Assembly: GCF_000349325.1 (NCBI RefSeq)
Contig: NC_020504.1
Coordinates: 8,102,326 to 8,166,325, forward strand
Reading direction: 5' to 3'
DNA length: 64,000 nucleotides
Origin: Streptomyces davaonensis JCM 4913
GTDB taxonomy: Bacteria; Actinomycetota; Actinomycetes; Streptomycetales; Streptomycetaceae
Below the pieces are notes generated by a model. That model worked only from the letters and a program-made list of their open reading frames with translations, was not told where the DNA came from and did no database searches. Positions within the stretch are counted from its first letter, which is position 1; each line of letters begins with the position of its first letter. Both the position numbers and the translations under genes were made by a program. This document shows positions 25,833 through 34,766 of this stretch, in pieces.

Positions 25833-26256
25833 TCGACTCGCCGTCCACCGTGACCTCGCGGGCGGGCAGCGGCTGGGTGGCGGGCCCCTTCTGCACGCTG
25901 CCGTCCTCGATGGAGAACCTGCTGTTGTGACACGGGCAGGTGATCGCGCCGTCGGCGACGCCGGTCACCGGGCAGCCCTGGTGGGTGCACTCGTACGAGA
26001 ACGCCTTGAAGGTGCCCGCGGTCGGCTGGGTGACCACGATCTTGTGGTCGTTCAGGATCTTGCCGCCGCCCTCCGGGATGTCCGAGGTCTTCGCGACGAC
26101 CGTCGCGGCGGCACCGGCCGCTCCGGACGAACCGGATGACTTCTCGTCCTCCGACCCGCACGCGTTGAGCGCGAAGGTGAGCCCCACGGCGCCGACGCTC
26201 GCCACGATGGTACGGCGGCTCGGGGTCGCGACGGGGTGGAGCGGTTCGCTGGTCAT
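25819..26256 (-). CDS. Secreted Rieske [2Fe-2S] lipoprotein
   Basis: 145 residues from ATG 26256, preceded by GGAAGGGAAG (GTG 26274 is an alternative). A Tat signal (SRRTIVASVGAVG) ends in a lipobox LNACG. The Rieske cluster ligands are CTHQGCP and CPCHNSRF, followed by the GPATQPLP proline loop. Such Tat-exported Rieske proteins sit on the outer face of the membrane and carry electrons; the partner is unknown. Confidence 0.92.
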   Translation of the reverse strand: MTSEPLHPVATPSRRTIVASVGAVGLTFALNACGSEDEKSSGSSGAAGAAATVVAKTSDIPEGGGKILNDHKIVVTQPTAGTFKAFSYECTHQGCPVTGVADGAITCPCHNSRFSIEDGSVQKGPATQPLPAREVTVDGESITLA

Positions 26257-26345
26257 GCCGGTCTTCCCTTCCACGGGGGTCTGACTTGCGCCCTGAGGTA
26301 CGGGCGGCGCGGGTTTCCCGTTCAGAGCGCCAGTAACCTGGGGCG

Positions 26346-27101
26346 ATGCTCAAGGAAGTGATCGCGACCCGTTTCATCACGCCGTTGCGTGAGGGCGGCT
26401 CGCTGCCGGGGCTCGTGGAGGCCGACGACTTCGGGACGTACGTCCTGAAGTTCCGCGGCGCCGGACAGGGCCGCAAGACGCTGGTCGCCGAGGTGGTGTG
26501 CGGGGAACTCGCCCGTCGGCTGGGGTTCCGGATGCCCCGGCTGGTCACGGTCGAGGTCGATCCGGTGCTGGGTCTCGGCGAACCCGAGCAGCAGGTGCAG
26601 GAGCTGCTCAGGGCCAGCGGGGGGACCAACCTGGGGATGGACTTCCTGTCCGGCGCGCTCGGCTTCGATCCGCTCGCGTTCACGGTGAGCCCCGAGGAGG
26701 CCGGGCGGATCCTCTGGTTCGACGCGCTGGTCAACAACGTCGACCGCTCCTGGCGCAATCCCAACCTGCTGATGTGGCAGGGGCAGTTGTGGCTGATCGA
26801 CCACGGCGCCACGATGATCTGGCACCACAACTGGCCCGGCGCGGAGGCTTCTTCGGCCCGCCCCTACGACGCCTCGGACCACGCGCTGACGCCTTTCGGC
26901 CCGGATGTGGCCGCGGCGGCAGCGGAGTTGGCACCGCTCGTCACCGAGGATCTGCTGACGGAAGTGACGGCGGAGATCCCGGACGCCTGGCTGACCGACG
27001 AGCCCGGCTTCGACACCCCGGACGACCTCCGACGGGCCTACGCGCGCCCGCTCCTGGCCCGGGCCGCCGTCATCCACGAGCGAATCGAGGGCACCAAGTG
27101 A
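26346..27101 (+). CDS. HipA-like kinase-domain protein
   Basis: 251 residues. It contains the small HipA-like kinase fold: a Gly-rich start (GTYVLKFRGAGQG, Lys at 35), LVAEVVCGELARRLGF, a catalytic-loop-like FDALVNNVDRSWRNPN (Asp 133, Asn 138/140), and LIDHGATM (Asp 152) in place of the DFG. It lacks the N-terminal HipA subdomain and is about half the length of E. coli HipA. It overlaps the DUF3037 gene by 4 bp (GTGA), so the two are co-translated. Target and function unknown. Confidence 0.85.
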   Translation: MLKEVIATRFITPLREGGSLPGLVEADDFGTYVLKFRGAGQGRKTLVAEVVCGELARRLGFRMPRLVTVEVDPVLGLGEPEQQVQELLRASGGTNLGMDFLSGALGFDPLAFTVSPEEAGRILWFDALVNNVDRSWRNPNLLMWQGQLWLIDHGATMIWHHNWPGAEASSARPYDASDHALTPFGPDVAAAAAELAPLVTEDLLTEVTAEIPDAWLTDEPGFDTPDDLRRAYARPLLARAAVIHERIEGTK

Positions 27102-27514
27102 GCGACGACCGCCACTTCATCAAGGGAGGCCCGAGCGAGCGCGAGGTCTTCGAGTACGCCGTCCTGCGCGTCGTCCCCCGAGTCGAGCGCGGCGAGTGCA
27201 TCAATGCCGGAGTACTGGTCTACTGCCGAGCCAAGTCCTACATCGGCGTCCGAACCCACCTGGACGAGCCCCGCCTGCTGGCCCTGGACCCCGAGGCGGA
27301 CGTGCCCGGAGTCCGAGCCGCCCTGACCGCCGTGGAACGCGTCTGCTCCGGCGGCGACGCAGCGGGCCAGGCCGCCACCGACGACCCCGGCCGCCGCTTC
27401 CGCTGGCTCATCGCCCCCCGCTCGACCATCGTCCAACCGGGCCCCACCCACACGGGCCTCACCACAGACCCGGCAGCGGAAACAGAACGCCTCCTGGACC
27501 TGCTCGTACGGTGA
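27098..27514 (+). CDS. DUF3037 family protein
   Basis: 138 residues from GTG 27098. The family motif is present: FEYAVLRVVPRVERGECINAGVLVYCRAKSYIG in consecutive blocks, ending in FRWLIAPRSTIVQPGPTHTG and ERLLDLLV. DUF3037 genes recur next to HipA-like kinase genes, suggesting that the two proteins act together. No biochemical role is known to me. Only 1 bp separates its stop from that of the convergent Excalibur-like gene. Confidence 0.87.
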   Translation: MSDDRHFIKGGPSEREVFEYAVLRVVPRVERGECINAGVLVYCRAKSYIGVRTHLDEPRLLALDPEADVPGVRAALTAVERVCSGGDAAGQAATDDPGRRFRWLIAPRSTIVQPGPTHTGLTTDPAAETERLLDLLVR

Positions 27515-27515
27515 C

Positions 27516-27932
27516 TCAGCCGCGCCGCCGCTTCACGACGTAACCGGTCGCGACGGCACCGCCGGCGACGAGGGCGAACCCGGCCCCGGCCGCCCAGCCG
27601 CCGACCCCGGAGTCCGCAGCACCGCCGAGCCCGCCGCGGACGCCGAGCGTCGGGGTGACGGTGGCGGCGGGGGTGGGGGTGAGAGTGGCGGGCGGGACGG
27701 TACTGACGGCGGTGCCGAGCCGGGGGAGCACCTCGCAGGCGACGCCGTCGTCCGGGCCCTGATCCTCGTCGAGTCCGTGCGGATCACTGGGGTCGCGGTT
27801 GAACTCGGCCTGCGCTTCCTCCTGGGTGGTGAAGTCGCGGCAGTCCAGGTCCTGCGCGTGTGCTGTGTCGGCCAGCGGCACGATCGCGGCTATGGCGATC
27901 AAGGTGCCGACGGCCCCGGTGCGACGGCGCAT
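27516..27932 (-). CDS. Excalibur-like calcium-binding, membrane-anchored surface protein
   Basis: 138 residues: signal peptide ([19 protein letters not shown]), then a short Excalibur-like motif, [17 protein letters not shown] with [17 protein letters not shown] (two Cys, Asp-rich, Ca2+-site-like). A Thr/Pro/Val linker (about 77-97) follows, then a C-terminal membrane helix with the positive stop VKRRRG. No LPXTG or LAXTG sortase signal is seen. Likely exposed outside the cell. Confidence 0.82.
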   Translation of the reverse strand: MRRRTGAVGTLIAIAAIVPLADTAHAQDLDCRDFTTQEEAQAEFNRDPSDPHGLDEDQGPDDGVACEVLPRLGTAVSTVPPATLTPTPAATVTPTLGVRGGLGGAADSGVGGWAAGAGFALVAGGAVATGYVVKRRRG

Positions 27933-28141
27933 GGTGCGCCTCCTTTCCGGGCCGCGGACGGCCCTCGGTCGACGCTAGGGGCGACCTGGCGCCGGGACGC
28001 GCGGGGCGGGTCCGAACGGGTGCTCCCGGCGCCCGTGGGTGCGGGAGGATGGCGGAAGAGGTCAGGTAATGGATCACATGGGGCCGGGGTGCCGTTGACA
28101 CCGGGTGCCAGGGCTTCTAGCGTCACGTCTGCTGAAGGTAC

Positions 28142-28155
28142 TAAGCGGTCGCTCA
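28142..28155. promoter_or_regulatory. TetR-type operator-like dyad upstream of fabG-like gene
   Basis: TAAGCGGTCGCTCA is an imperfect palindrome of the type TxAGCG-NN-CGCTxA common upstream of Streptomyces fatty-acid and acyl-CoA genes. It lies 50 bp before the SDR start. No TetR gene is adjacent. Confidence 0.45.
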
Positions 28156-28204
28156 CCGACGAGCCGACCGCTGAGCCGCACCCCAAGGGCGAGGAGAAGC
28201 AGCC

Positions 28205-28966
28205 ATGTCCACCACTGACCAGCGGGTCGCCGTAGTCACCGGCGCAGCGCGCGGAATCGGTGCCGCCACCGCCGTACGGCTGGCCGCCGAGGGCCACGCG
28301 GTGGCCGTCATCGACCTCGACGAGGGCGCCTGCAAGGACACCGTGGAGAAGATCACCGCGGCGGGCGGCAAGGCCCTCGCGGTCGGCTGTGACGTCTCCG
28401 ACGAGGCGCAGGTCGAGGCGGCCGTCGCGCGGATCGCCGAGGAGCTCGGCTCGCCGACCATCCTGGTCAACAACGCGGGCGTGCTGCGCGACAACCTGCT
28501 GTTCAAGATGAGCGCGTCCGACTGGGACACGGTCATGAACGTCCACCTGCGCGGCGCCTTCCTGATGTCGAAGGCCTGCCAGAAGCACATGGTGGACGCC
28601 AAGTTCGGCCGGATCGTCAACCTCTCCTCGTCCTCCGCCCTCGGCAACCGCGGCCAGGCCAACTACTCCGCCGCCAAGGCCGGTATGCAGGGCTTCACCA
28701 AGACCCTCGCCATCGAGCTCGGCAAGTTCGGCATCACCGCCAACGCCGTCGCCCCCGGCTTCATCGCCACCGACATGACCGCGGCCACCGCGGAGCGCGT
28801 CGGCATGGGCTTCGACGACTTCAAGGCCGCCGCCGCCACCCAGATCCCGGTCCAGCGCGTCGGCTACCCCGAGGACATCGCCAACGCCATCGCCTTCTTC
28901 ACGGGCGAGGCGGCCGGCTTTGTCTCCGGCCAGGTGCTGTACGTCGCCGGCGGACCGCTCGACTAG
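28205..28966 (+). CDS. SDR-family 3-oxoacyl-ACP reductase-like (FabG-like)
   Basis: 253 residues. NAD(P)-binding TGAARGIG (12-19), NNAG (89-92), Ser in NLSSSSA (140-145), and the catalytic YSAAK (Y154, K158). The C-terminal YVAGGP stands where FabG usually has VxGG. It is spaced 12 bp from a second SDR gene, so the two probably form an operon for oxidation or reduction of acyl or hydroxyacyl groups. The precise substrate is not evident. Confidence 0.92.
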   Translation: MSTTDQRVAVVTGAARGIGAATAVRLAAEGHAVAVIDLDEGACKDTVEKITAAGGKALAVGCDVSDEAQVEAAVARIAEELGSPTILVNNAGVLRDNLLFKMSASDWDTVMNVHLRGAFLMSKACQKHMVDAKFGRIVNLSSSSALGNRGQANYSAAKAGMQGFTKTLAIELGKFGITANAVAPGFIATDMTAATAERVGMGFDDFKAAAATQIPVQRVGYPEDIANAIAFFTGEAAGFVSGQVLYVAGGPLD

Positions 28967-28978
28967 GAGATCACGCAC

Positions 28979-29737
28979 ATGACAACGGTGGAACTCTCCG
29001 GCAAGGTCGCCCTGATCACGGGCGCCAGCCGCGGTATCGGCTACGGCGTCGCCGAAGCGCTCGTCGCGCGCGGCGACCGGGTCGCCATCACGGGCCGCAA
29101 CGAGGACGCCCTCAAGGAGGCCGTCGAGCAGCTCGGCTCCGACCGCGCGATCTACATCGCCGGCAAGGCGCACGACGAGGAGCACCAGGCCGTCGCCGTC
29201 CAGCGCACCATGGAGGCCTTCGGCCGCGTCGACTTCCTGGTCAACAACGCCGGTACCAACCCGGTGTTCGGGCCGATCGCCGACCTGGACCTGGGCGTCG
29301 CCCGCAAGGTGTTCGAGACCAACGTGATCTCGGCGCTCGGCTTCGCGCAGAAGACCTGGCACGCCTGGCAGAAGGAGAACGGCGGAGCGATCGTCAACAT
29401 CGCCTCCGTCGCCGGCATCGCGCCCTCGCCCTTCATCGCCGCCTACGGCGTCAGCAAGGCCGCTCTGATCAACCTCACCCAGCAGCTCGCGCACGAGTTC
29501 GCGCCCAAGGTGCGGGTCAACGCCATCGCCCCGGCCGTGGTGAAGACCAAGTTCGCCCAGGCGCTGTACGAGGGCCGGGAAGCGGAAGCGGCCGCCTCCT
29601 ACCCGCTGGCCCGCCTCGGCGTGCCCGCCGACATCGGCGGCGCCGCGGCCTTCCTCACCTCGGAGCAGTCCGACTGGGTCACCGGTCAGACCCTCGTCGT
29701 GGACGGCGGCATCTTCCTCAACGCCGGCGTCGGCTGA
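28979..29737 (+). CDS. SDR-family oxidoreductase
   Basis: 252 residues. TGASRGIG (14-21), NNAG (89-92), catalytic S143, Y156 and K160 (YGVSK), and the C-terminal VVDGG. It is a classical SDR, paralogous to the gene 12 bp upstream. The gene ends 16 bp before a terminator hairpin. Confidence 0.92.
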   Translation: MTTVELSGKVALITGASRGIGYGVAEALVARGDRVAITGRNEDALKEAVEQLGSDRAIYIAGKAHDEEHQAVAVQRTMEAFGRVDFLVNNAGTNPVFGPIADLDLGVARKVFETNVISALGFAQKTWHAWQKENGGAIVNIASVAGIAPSPFIAAYGVSKAALINLTQQLAHEFAPKVRVNAIAPAVVKTKFAQALYEGREAEAAASYPLARLGVPADIGGAAAFLTSEQSDWVTGQTLVVDGGIFLNAGVG

Positions 29738-29753
29738 CCGTCGTAGGACCGAA

Positions 29754-29790
29754 TCGGGCCCGTGTCTCCCCGGCGGAGGCGCGGGCCCGA
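29754..29790 (+). terminator. Terminator after the SDR pair
   Basis: A 9-bp perfect stem (TCGGGCCCG at 29754-29762 with 29782-29790) has a 19-base loop that can itself pair (CTCC with GGAG). Confidence 0.65.
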
Positions 29791-29840
29791 CTGTGTACAG
29801 AGCCGGGCGGAACGTCCAAACCGAATGCCGTCACAGAGCG

Positions 29841-29942
29841 TTGACAACGTAGTCAAAGGTTTATCGATCAAGAACCCTTGTGAGACACCGGTTCAACCGG
29901 CGAAGCTCTGCGGTATGGTCTGCCGACCCTTGGTATGGCAGA
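29841..29942. promoter_or_regulatory. Dyads upstream of the peptide-binding lipoprotein gene
   Basis: TTGAC-N6-GTCAA (29841-29856) could be a -35 or operator. TCTGCC (29919-29924) with GGCAGA (29937-29942) forms a small stem just before the GAGGAG ribosome site and could mask or frame it. A -10-like TATGGT lies at 29914-29919. Confidence 0.35.
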
Positions 29943-29957
29943 TCGAGGAGCGTGCGC

Positions 29958-31541
29958 GTGTTCAACCGGAACCGATGCCTGCGGCAGGTGGCGGCCATCG
30001 CGTCCATATCGGCCCTGTTGGCGGGATGCGGAATCCTCTCGTCGGACTCTTCCGACGAGGAGGGGCCGATCGTCGTGGGGACGACCAGTGCGCCCAGCAC
30101 GCTGGATCCCGCCGCGTCCTGGGACAGCTCCTGGGAACTGTTCCGCAACATCTACCAGACGTTGCTCAGTTACCCAGCGGGCGCGAGCGTCCCGGAGCCG
30201 GACGCGGCCGAGAAGTGCGAGTTCGCCGACGCCTCGAACACGGTCTACCGCTGCGAGCTGCGCGAGGGCCTGAAGTTCTCCAACGGCGGCACGCTGGACG
30301 CGCAGGCCGTCAAGTACTCGATCGACCGGATCCGGGACATCAAGGTCGACGGCGGTCCCGTCGGTCTGCTGGGCAGCCTCGACCGGGTCCAGGCGCTGGG
30401 CGAGAACGAGATCGTCTTCCATCTCAACAAGCCCGACGCCACCTTCCCGTTCGTGCTCGCCACGCCCGCCATGTCGATCGTCGACCCGGACAGCTACCCG
30501 GCCGACAAGCTGCGCGAGGACGGCAAGGTCGTCGGCTCCGGGCCGTACAACCTGGCGTCGTACCAGGACGGCGAGAAGGCCGAGCTGGTCCGCAACGACA
30601 GCTACGACGGGTACGCGGAGGTCAAGAACGACGCGGTGACCATCCGCTACTTCCAGGAATCCGCCAAGATGGTCGGCGCCCTGCGCGAGCACGAACTCGA
30701 CGTCGCCTTCCGCGGTCTGGCCGCCGACGACATCCTCGACCTCCAGACCCATGAGGCGCAGAAGACCTTCCAGGTCGTCGAGAGCGTCAGCACCTCCATC
30801 AGCTACCTGGTCTTCAACCCCAAGGACCCCTGGGCCGCGAAGCCCGCCGTCCGCAAGGCCATCGCCCAGGTCCTGGACCGCCCCGCCATCGCGCACAAGG
30901 TCTACAAGGACACCGTGGAACCGCTGTACTCCATGGTCCCCAAGGGCCTCACCGGCCACACCACGGGCTTCTTCGACGACTACGGCCAGCCCAGCACCTC
31001 CAAGGCCCGCCAGATCCTCTCCGAGGCCGGCATCACCGAACCGGTGCCGCTCGAGTTCTGGTACACCACCGACCGCTACGGCTCCGAGACCAAGGTCGAG
31101 TTCGAGGAGATCAAGAAGCAGCTGGACGCGTCCGGGCTGTTCGAGATCACCCTCAAGAGCCGCCCCTGGAAGGACTACGTGAAGGGCTACCAGGACGGCG
31201 AGTACCCGGTGTTCGGCCGCGGCTGGTCCCCCGACTTCCCCGACGCCGACAACTTCATCGCCCCGTTCGTCGGCGACCAGAACGCCCTCGGCACGCCCTA
31301 CCCGGCGCCCGAGATCACCGGCGAACTGCTGCCCCGCTCCCGTCAGGAGAGCGACCGGGCCGCCGTGGAGAAGGAGTTCGAGGAGGCCCAGAAGATCCTC
31401 CTCGAGGACGCGCGTCTGCTGCCGCTGTGGCAGGGCCGCCAGTACGTGGCCGCCAACAACGACATCTCCGGCGCCGAGCGGGCGCTGGACCCGTCGACGA
31501 TCATGACGATGGGGTCGCTGTACCGCAAGACCAGCTGGTAG
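29958..31541 (+). CDS. ABC-type oligopeptide/solute-binding lipoprotein (SBP family 5)
   Basis: 527 residues from GTG 29958, 7 bp after GAGGAG. The lipobox is SALLAGCG. SBP_bac_5 features: VGTTSAPSTLDPAASWDSS, the LREGLKFSNGGTLDAQAVKYSIDRI motif, VVGSGPYNLASY, and AVRKAIAQVLDR with FGRGWSPDFPDADNF. It is an orphan binding protein with no permease or ATPase genes nearby. It would bind peptides, opines or similar ligands outside the membrane. Confidence 0.92.
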   Translation: MFNRNRCLRQVAAIASISALLAGCGILSSDSSDEEGPIVVGTTSAPSTLDPAASWDSSWELFRNIYQTLLSYPAGASVPEPDAAEKCEFADASNTVYRCELREGLKFSNGGTLDAQAVKYSIDRIRDIKVDGGPVGLLGSLDRVQALGENEIVFHLNKPDATFPFVLATPAMSIVDPDSYPADKLREDGKVVGSGPYNLASYQDGEKAELVRNDSYDGYAEVKNDAVTIRYFQESAKMVGALREHELDVAFRGLAADDILDLQTHEAQKTFQVVESVSTSISYLVFNPKDPWAAKPAVRKAIAQVLDRPAIAHKVYKDTVEPLYSMVPKGLTGHTTGFFDDYGQPSTSKARQILSEAGITEPVPLEFWYTTDRYGSETKVEFEEIKKQLDASGLFEITLKSRPWKDYVKGYQDGEYPVFGRGWSPDFPDADNFIAPFVGDQNALGTPYPAPEITGELLPRSRQESDRAAVEKEFEEAQKILLEDARLLPLWQGRQYVAANNDISGAERALDPSTIMTMGSLYRKTSW

Positions 31542-31646
31542 GGGGCCGGAAGGGCGGACTCGGGGCGCGTTGTCAGTGGTCGCCGGTAGGTTCTGTGGTC
31601 AGGAAGCGACGCACGTCGTAGTGACCGCACACCGAAGGAAGTTGAC

Positions 31647-32330
31647 GTGACCGACATCGCCATGCTGCCCGAGTCCTGGCGCGGGGTTCTGGGCGACGAA
31701 CTTCAGCAGCCCTACTTCAAGGAGCTGACGGAGTTCGTCGAGGAGGAGCGAGCGAAGGGTCCCGTCTACCCTCCGCGCGAGGAGGTCTTCGCGGCGCTGG
31801 ACGCGACGCCCTTCGACCGGGTGAAGGTCCTGGTCCTCGGCCAGGACCCGTACCACGGCGAGGGGCAGGGCCACGGTCTGTGCTTCTCGGTGCGGCCCGG
31901 CGTGAAGACGCCGCCCTCCCTGCGCAACATCTACAAGGAGATGCAGTCGGAGCTGGACCTGCCGGTCCCGGACAACGGCTATCTGATGCCGTGGGCCCAG
32001 CAGGGCGTCCTGCTGCTCAACGCGGTCCTCACCGTGCGCTCCGGTGAGGCCAACTCCCACAAGGGCAAGGGCTGGGAGAAGTTCACCGACGCCGTGATCC
32101 GCGCGGTCGCCGACCGGCCCGACCCGGCGGTGTTCGTGCTGTGGGGCAACTACGCGCAGAAGAAGCTCCCGCTGATCGACGAGACCCGGCATGTCGTGGT
32201 CAAGGGCGCGCACCCCTCGCCGCTGTCGGCGAAGAAGTTCTTCGGGTCCCGTCCCTTCACGCAGATCAATGAGGCGGTCGCGGCACAGGGCCACGAGCCG
32301 ATCGACTGGCGGCTGCCGAACCTGGGCTGA
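31647..32330 (+). CDS. ung: Uracil-DNA glycosylase
   Basis: 227 residues from GTG 31647 with GAAGGAA upstream. Family 1 UDG motifs are intact: the water-activating loop GQDPYHG (D67, H70), LLLNAVLTV, and the minor-groove loop HPSPLS (H189). It removes uracil from DNA arising from cytosine deamination, important in a 70+% GC genome. A terminator hairpin follows 7 bp after the stop. Confidence 0.97.
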   Translation: MTDIAMLPESWRGVLGDELQQPYFKELTEFVEEERAKGPVYPPREEVFAALDATPFDRVKVLVLGQDPYHGEGQGHGLCFSVRPGVKTPPSLRNIYKEMQSELDLPVPDNGYLMPWAQQGVLLLNAVLTVRSGEANSHKGKGWEKFTDAVIRAVADRPDPAVFVLWGNYAQKKLPLIDETRHVVVKGAHPSPLSAKKFFGSRPFTQINEAVAAQGHEPIDWRLPNLG

Positions 32331-32336
32331 CCTGGA

Positions 32337-32364
32337 GCGGGGCCGACCACGCGGTCGGCCCCGC
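32337..32364 (+). terminator. Terminator after ung
   Basis: A perfect 12-bp stem (GCGGGGCCGACC at 32337-32348 with 32353-32364) with tetraloop ACGC. Confidence 0.78.
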
Positions 32365-32433
32365 CTCGCCGGGATCGCCGGTGCCTGCGGTTAGCGTCAG
32401 CCTCCAAGGGCCGGTGAGGGTGTGGAGGACGCG

Positions 32434-32949
32434 GTGGCGGAGCGACAGGGGTGGATGGCACCGGATGCCGTGATGACACGCATCGGGCAGGTCGTGATGC
32501 TGCATCACGCGGGGGACCGCGAGGAGGCCCGGCATCGCTTCCTTGACCTGTGGGCCGAGATCGGCGAGATCGGCCACCCGCTGCACCGCTGCACCCTCGC
32601 TCACTACCTGGCCGACACCCAGGACGAGCCCGCCGACGAACTGGCCTGGGATCTGCGGGCGTTGACGGCGGCGGAGGAGCTGACCGACGACCGCCTCGCC
32701 GAGTCCGAGGGGGCGCCCGCGATCCGCGCGCTGTATCCCTCGCTGCATCTGAACCTCGCCGCCGACTATGTGAAGCTCGGCCGCTCGGAGGCCGCCCGGA
32801 CCCATCTGCGCCGGGCGCGCACGGCGGCGCGGGCGCTCGCCGAGGACAGTTACGGCGACGGCGTGCGGGCGGCGATCAGCCGACTGGAGCTGCGGCTGGG
32901 GGAGGGGGACGCCTTCGGCGACTGGGGGTCGCCGGGACAGCGGCGCTGA
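32434..32949 (+). CDS. TPR-like hypothetical protein
   Basis: 171 residues from GTG 32434, chosen because GGAGG lies 5 bp upstream (GTG 32422 is possible). All-helical, with TPR-like helix pairs: ARHRFLDLWAEIGEIGHPLHRCTLAHYLADT and LHLNLAADYVKLGRSEAARTHLRRARTAA in blocks. The spacing of Ala, Gly and Tyr resembles tetratricopeptide repeats. It is a conserved Streptomyces type of protein with no known role; possibly a scaffold. Confidence 0.75.
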   Translation: MAERQGWMAPDAVMTRIGQVVMLHHAGDREEARHRFLDLWAEIGEIGHPLHRCTLAHYLADTQDEPADELAWDLRALTAAEELTDDRLAESEGAPAIRALYPSLHLNLAADYVKLGRSEAARTHLRRARTAARALAEDSYGDGVRAAISRLELRLGEGDAFGDWGSPGQRR

Positions 32950-32966
32950 GGCCGGGGCTCCTGCCG

Positions 32967-33431
32967 TCAACGCCCGTACGTCTGCTCGCAGATCCGTGCC
33001 TCGGGGCTGTCCTTGCGCCAGCCGCCGTACTTCTTGCCCAGGGCGCAGACATCAGTGTTCTTGCGCACCGATTCCGCGAGGTCCGGGATATCGACGCGGG
33101 GGCGCTGCGGAGCGGGGCGCTCGGATTGCGGGTCTGCCGGGCGCGGGCTGTACGGCCTGGGTGCCTGGGCGGCGGGGGCCGCCGGTTCCGGGGCCGTCCG
33201 GCTCGGACGCGGCGTCGTCGACGGGTGGGGGTCCGGGCGGGGCGGACCGATGAGTTCCAGCGCCTCCAGGGCCGGTGCCTGCACGATCTGCGGCTGCGGC
33301 CGGCCCACGGACGGCTGCGCCGGCACCGGGACCGGCGTCGAGGCGGGCGGGCGCTGGACCGTCACACAGCCCGAGAGGGCCGAGACAGCCACGGTGACCA
33401 GGAGCGTTGCGGTGGTCGTCGTTCGATGCAT
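32967..33431 (-). CDS. Proline-rich secreted lipoprotein
   Basis: 154 residues from ATG 33431. A signal peptide with lipobox LSGCV leads into a long Pro/Ala/Arg-rich linker (about 27-115) and a compact C-terminal domain of about 35 residues with two Cys (DVCALGKKYGGWRKDSPEARIC). The linker would hold the small domain away from the membrane. I do not recognise the domain. Confidence 0.7.
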   Translation of the reverse strand: MHRTTTTATLLVTVAVSALSGCVTVQRPPASTPVPVPAQPSVGRPQPQIVQAPALEALELIGPPRPDPHPSTTPRPSRTAPEPAAPAAQAPRPYSPRPADPQSERPAPQRPRVDIPDLAESVRKNTDVCALGKKYGGWRKDSPEARICEQTYGR

Positions 33432-33543
33432 TTGCGCAACTCTGGTGGCTGCGGGGCGCGTCGGGACGGCGGACAGGCGCAGGATGCCCCGCAAGGGTGA
33501 TCTCCGTCCCCGTACGGAGGCCGCCTGTCCGCCGAGGGTGACG

Positions 33544-34053
33544 TCAGTCGCCGGTGGATCCGTCGACGCGCTCACGCAGCAGGTCGGCGTGGCCGTTGTG
33601 GCGGGCGTACTCCTCGATCATGTGCGTGTAGATCCAACGCAGGTTGAAGCGTTCGCCGGACCGGCTCTTGCCCTGGGACAGGGTGTCGAGGTCCAGTCCG
33701 GCCGCGTTGCCCCGGGCCCGTTCGATCTCGGCCTGCCAGGTGGTGTGCGCCTCCTGCCAGGTGTCCGAGTCGGAGAAGTGGAAGTCGCCGTCCCGGTCCT
33801 GCTCCGAGGAATAGAGCACCCCGAGGTCCTCGCCGAGCAGGATCTCGTGGAACCAGTACCGCTCCACCTCCGCCATGTGCCGCACCAAGCCCATCAGGCT
33901 CAGCTCGGACGGCTCCACGGAGGCGGTGCGCAGCTGGGCCTCGGTCAGGCCCTCGCACTTCCAGGCGAGGGTCTGGCGGTGGTAGTCCAGCCAGCCGTCC
34001 AGCATGGAGCGCTCGTCGGCGGTGAGGGCAGGCTCATGGCGTTCAGTCGTCAT
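33544..34053 (-). CDS. DinB/DUF664-family protein
   Basis: 169 residues from ATG 34053 (ATG 34062 upstream is also possible). The four-helix DinB fold has three potential metal His: WLDYHRQTL, GLVRHMAEVERYWFHEI and WIYTHMIEEYARHNGHADLLRE. DinB-like proteins include bacillithiol and mycothiol S-transferases; a mycothiol-dependent role is plausible in an actinomycete but unproven. Confidence 0.9.
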   Translation of the reverse strand: MTTERHEPALTADERSMLDGWLDYHRQTLAWKCEGLTEAQLRTASVEPSELSLMGLVRHMAEVERYWFHEILLGEDLGVLYSSEQDRDGDFHFSDSDTWQEAHTTWQAEIERARGNAAGLDLDTLSQGKSRSGERFNLRWIYTHMIEEYARHNGHADLLRERVDGSTGD

Positions 34054-34095
34054 GGGTCGCATCCTCGCCCAACTCGCTTGACCCCTCCAGCGGTT

Positions 34096-34689
34096 TTACG
34101 ACGGGCCGAACATCCCGTCGAGCAGCTCCTCCAGCCCTGCGCGCACCTGCTCCAGACCCGGCGGCTCGGCGCTGAAGGAACCGGCGACGCAGGAGAACAT
34201 CAGCCCGTCCGCCCAGGCGACCAGCGACAGTGCGTGCCGGGCCGGCTCCGTCGATCCCAGTGCGGCCACCAGCGCGCCGAGTTGATCGCGGAAGCGGGCG
34301 CCGGTCGCGTCGAAGTAGGCGCGCAGCTCGGGGCGTCGGGTGGCCTCCAGGGCCAGTTCGTAGCGGGCGAGCGTCAGTTCGCGGTGGCGGGTCATCGCGC
34401 GGTGGGTGGCGAGGGCCAGCGCGGTCACCAGGGAGTCCCGGCCGCCCCGCGGGTCCGGCAGCTCCTCCAGGGCCAGGACGCGTGCCTCGCGCTCGGCGAG
34501 CCGTCGTACCGCCAGTTCCAGGAGCGCCTGCCGGGTGCGGGCCAGGTTGGAGGTCGAGCCCTGGGGGAGTCCGGCGGCCTCGTCGACCGCCCGGTGGGTC
34601 AGTCCGCGCATGCCGCGCTCGGCGAGCAGGGAGAGGGCGGTGTCGGCGACGAGGTCGGCGCGGGCGGCGCCTGCGGTGCGTACGGACAT
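34096..34689 (-). CDS. TetR-family repressor
   Basis: 197 residues from ATG 34689. The N-terminal HTH is ADTALSLLAERGMRGLTHRAVDEAAGLPQGSTSNL (about 18-52 in blocks). The C-terminal ligand-binding domain is helical. It is divergent from a flavin monooxygenase; two ACTAC/GTAGT dyads lie in the gap, which makes it the probable repressor of that gene and of itself. Confidence 0.93.
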   Translation of the reverse strand: MSVRTAGAARADLVADTALSLLAERGMRGLTHRAVDEAAGLPQGSTSNLARTRQALLELAVRRLAEREARVLALEELPDPRGGRDSLVTALALATHRAMTRHRELTLARYELALEATRRPELRAYFDATGARFRDQLGALVAALGSTEPARHALSLVAWADGLMFSCVAGSFSAEPPGLEQVRAGLEELLDGMFGPS

Positions 34690-34710
34690 GGAGATCAACC
34701 TACCCGCAGC

Positions 34711-34750
34711 ACTACGGCTGTAGTACCGTCTGGATTACTACACCTGTAGT
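34711..34750. promoter_or_regulatory. Double TetR operator between repressor and monooxygenase genes
   Basis: Two palindromes share half-sites: ACTAC-GGCT-GTAGT (34711-34724) and ACTACA-CC-TGTAGT (34737-34750). Their centres are 26 bp apart. They occupy the 77-bp divergent gap where both promoters must lie. Confidence 0.75.
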
Positions 34751-34766
34751 TGCATTGGGAGGAACC

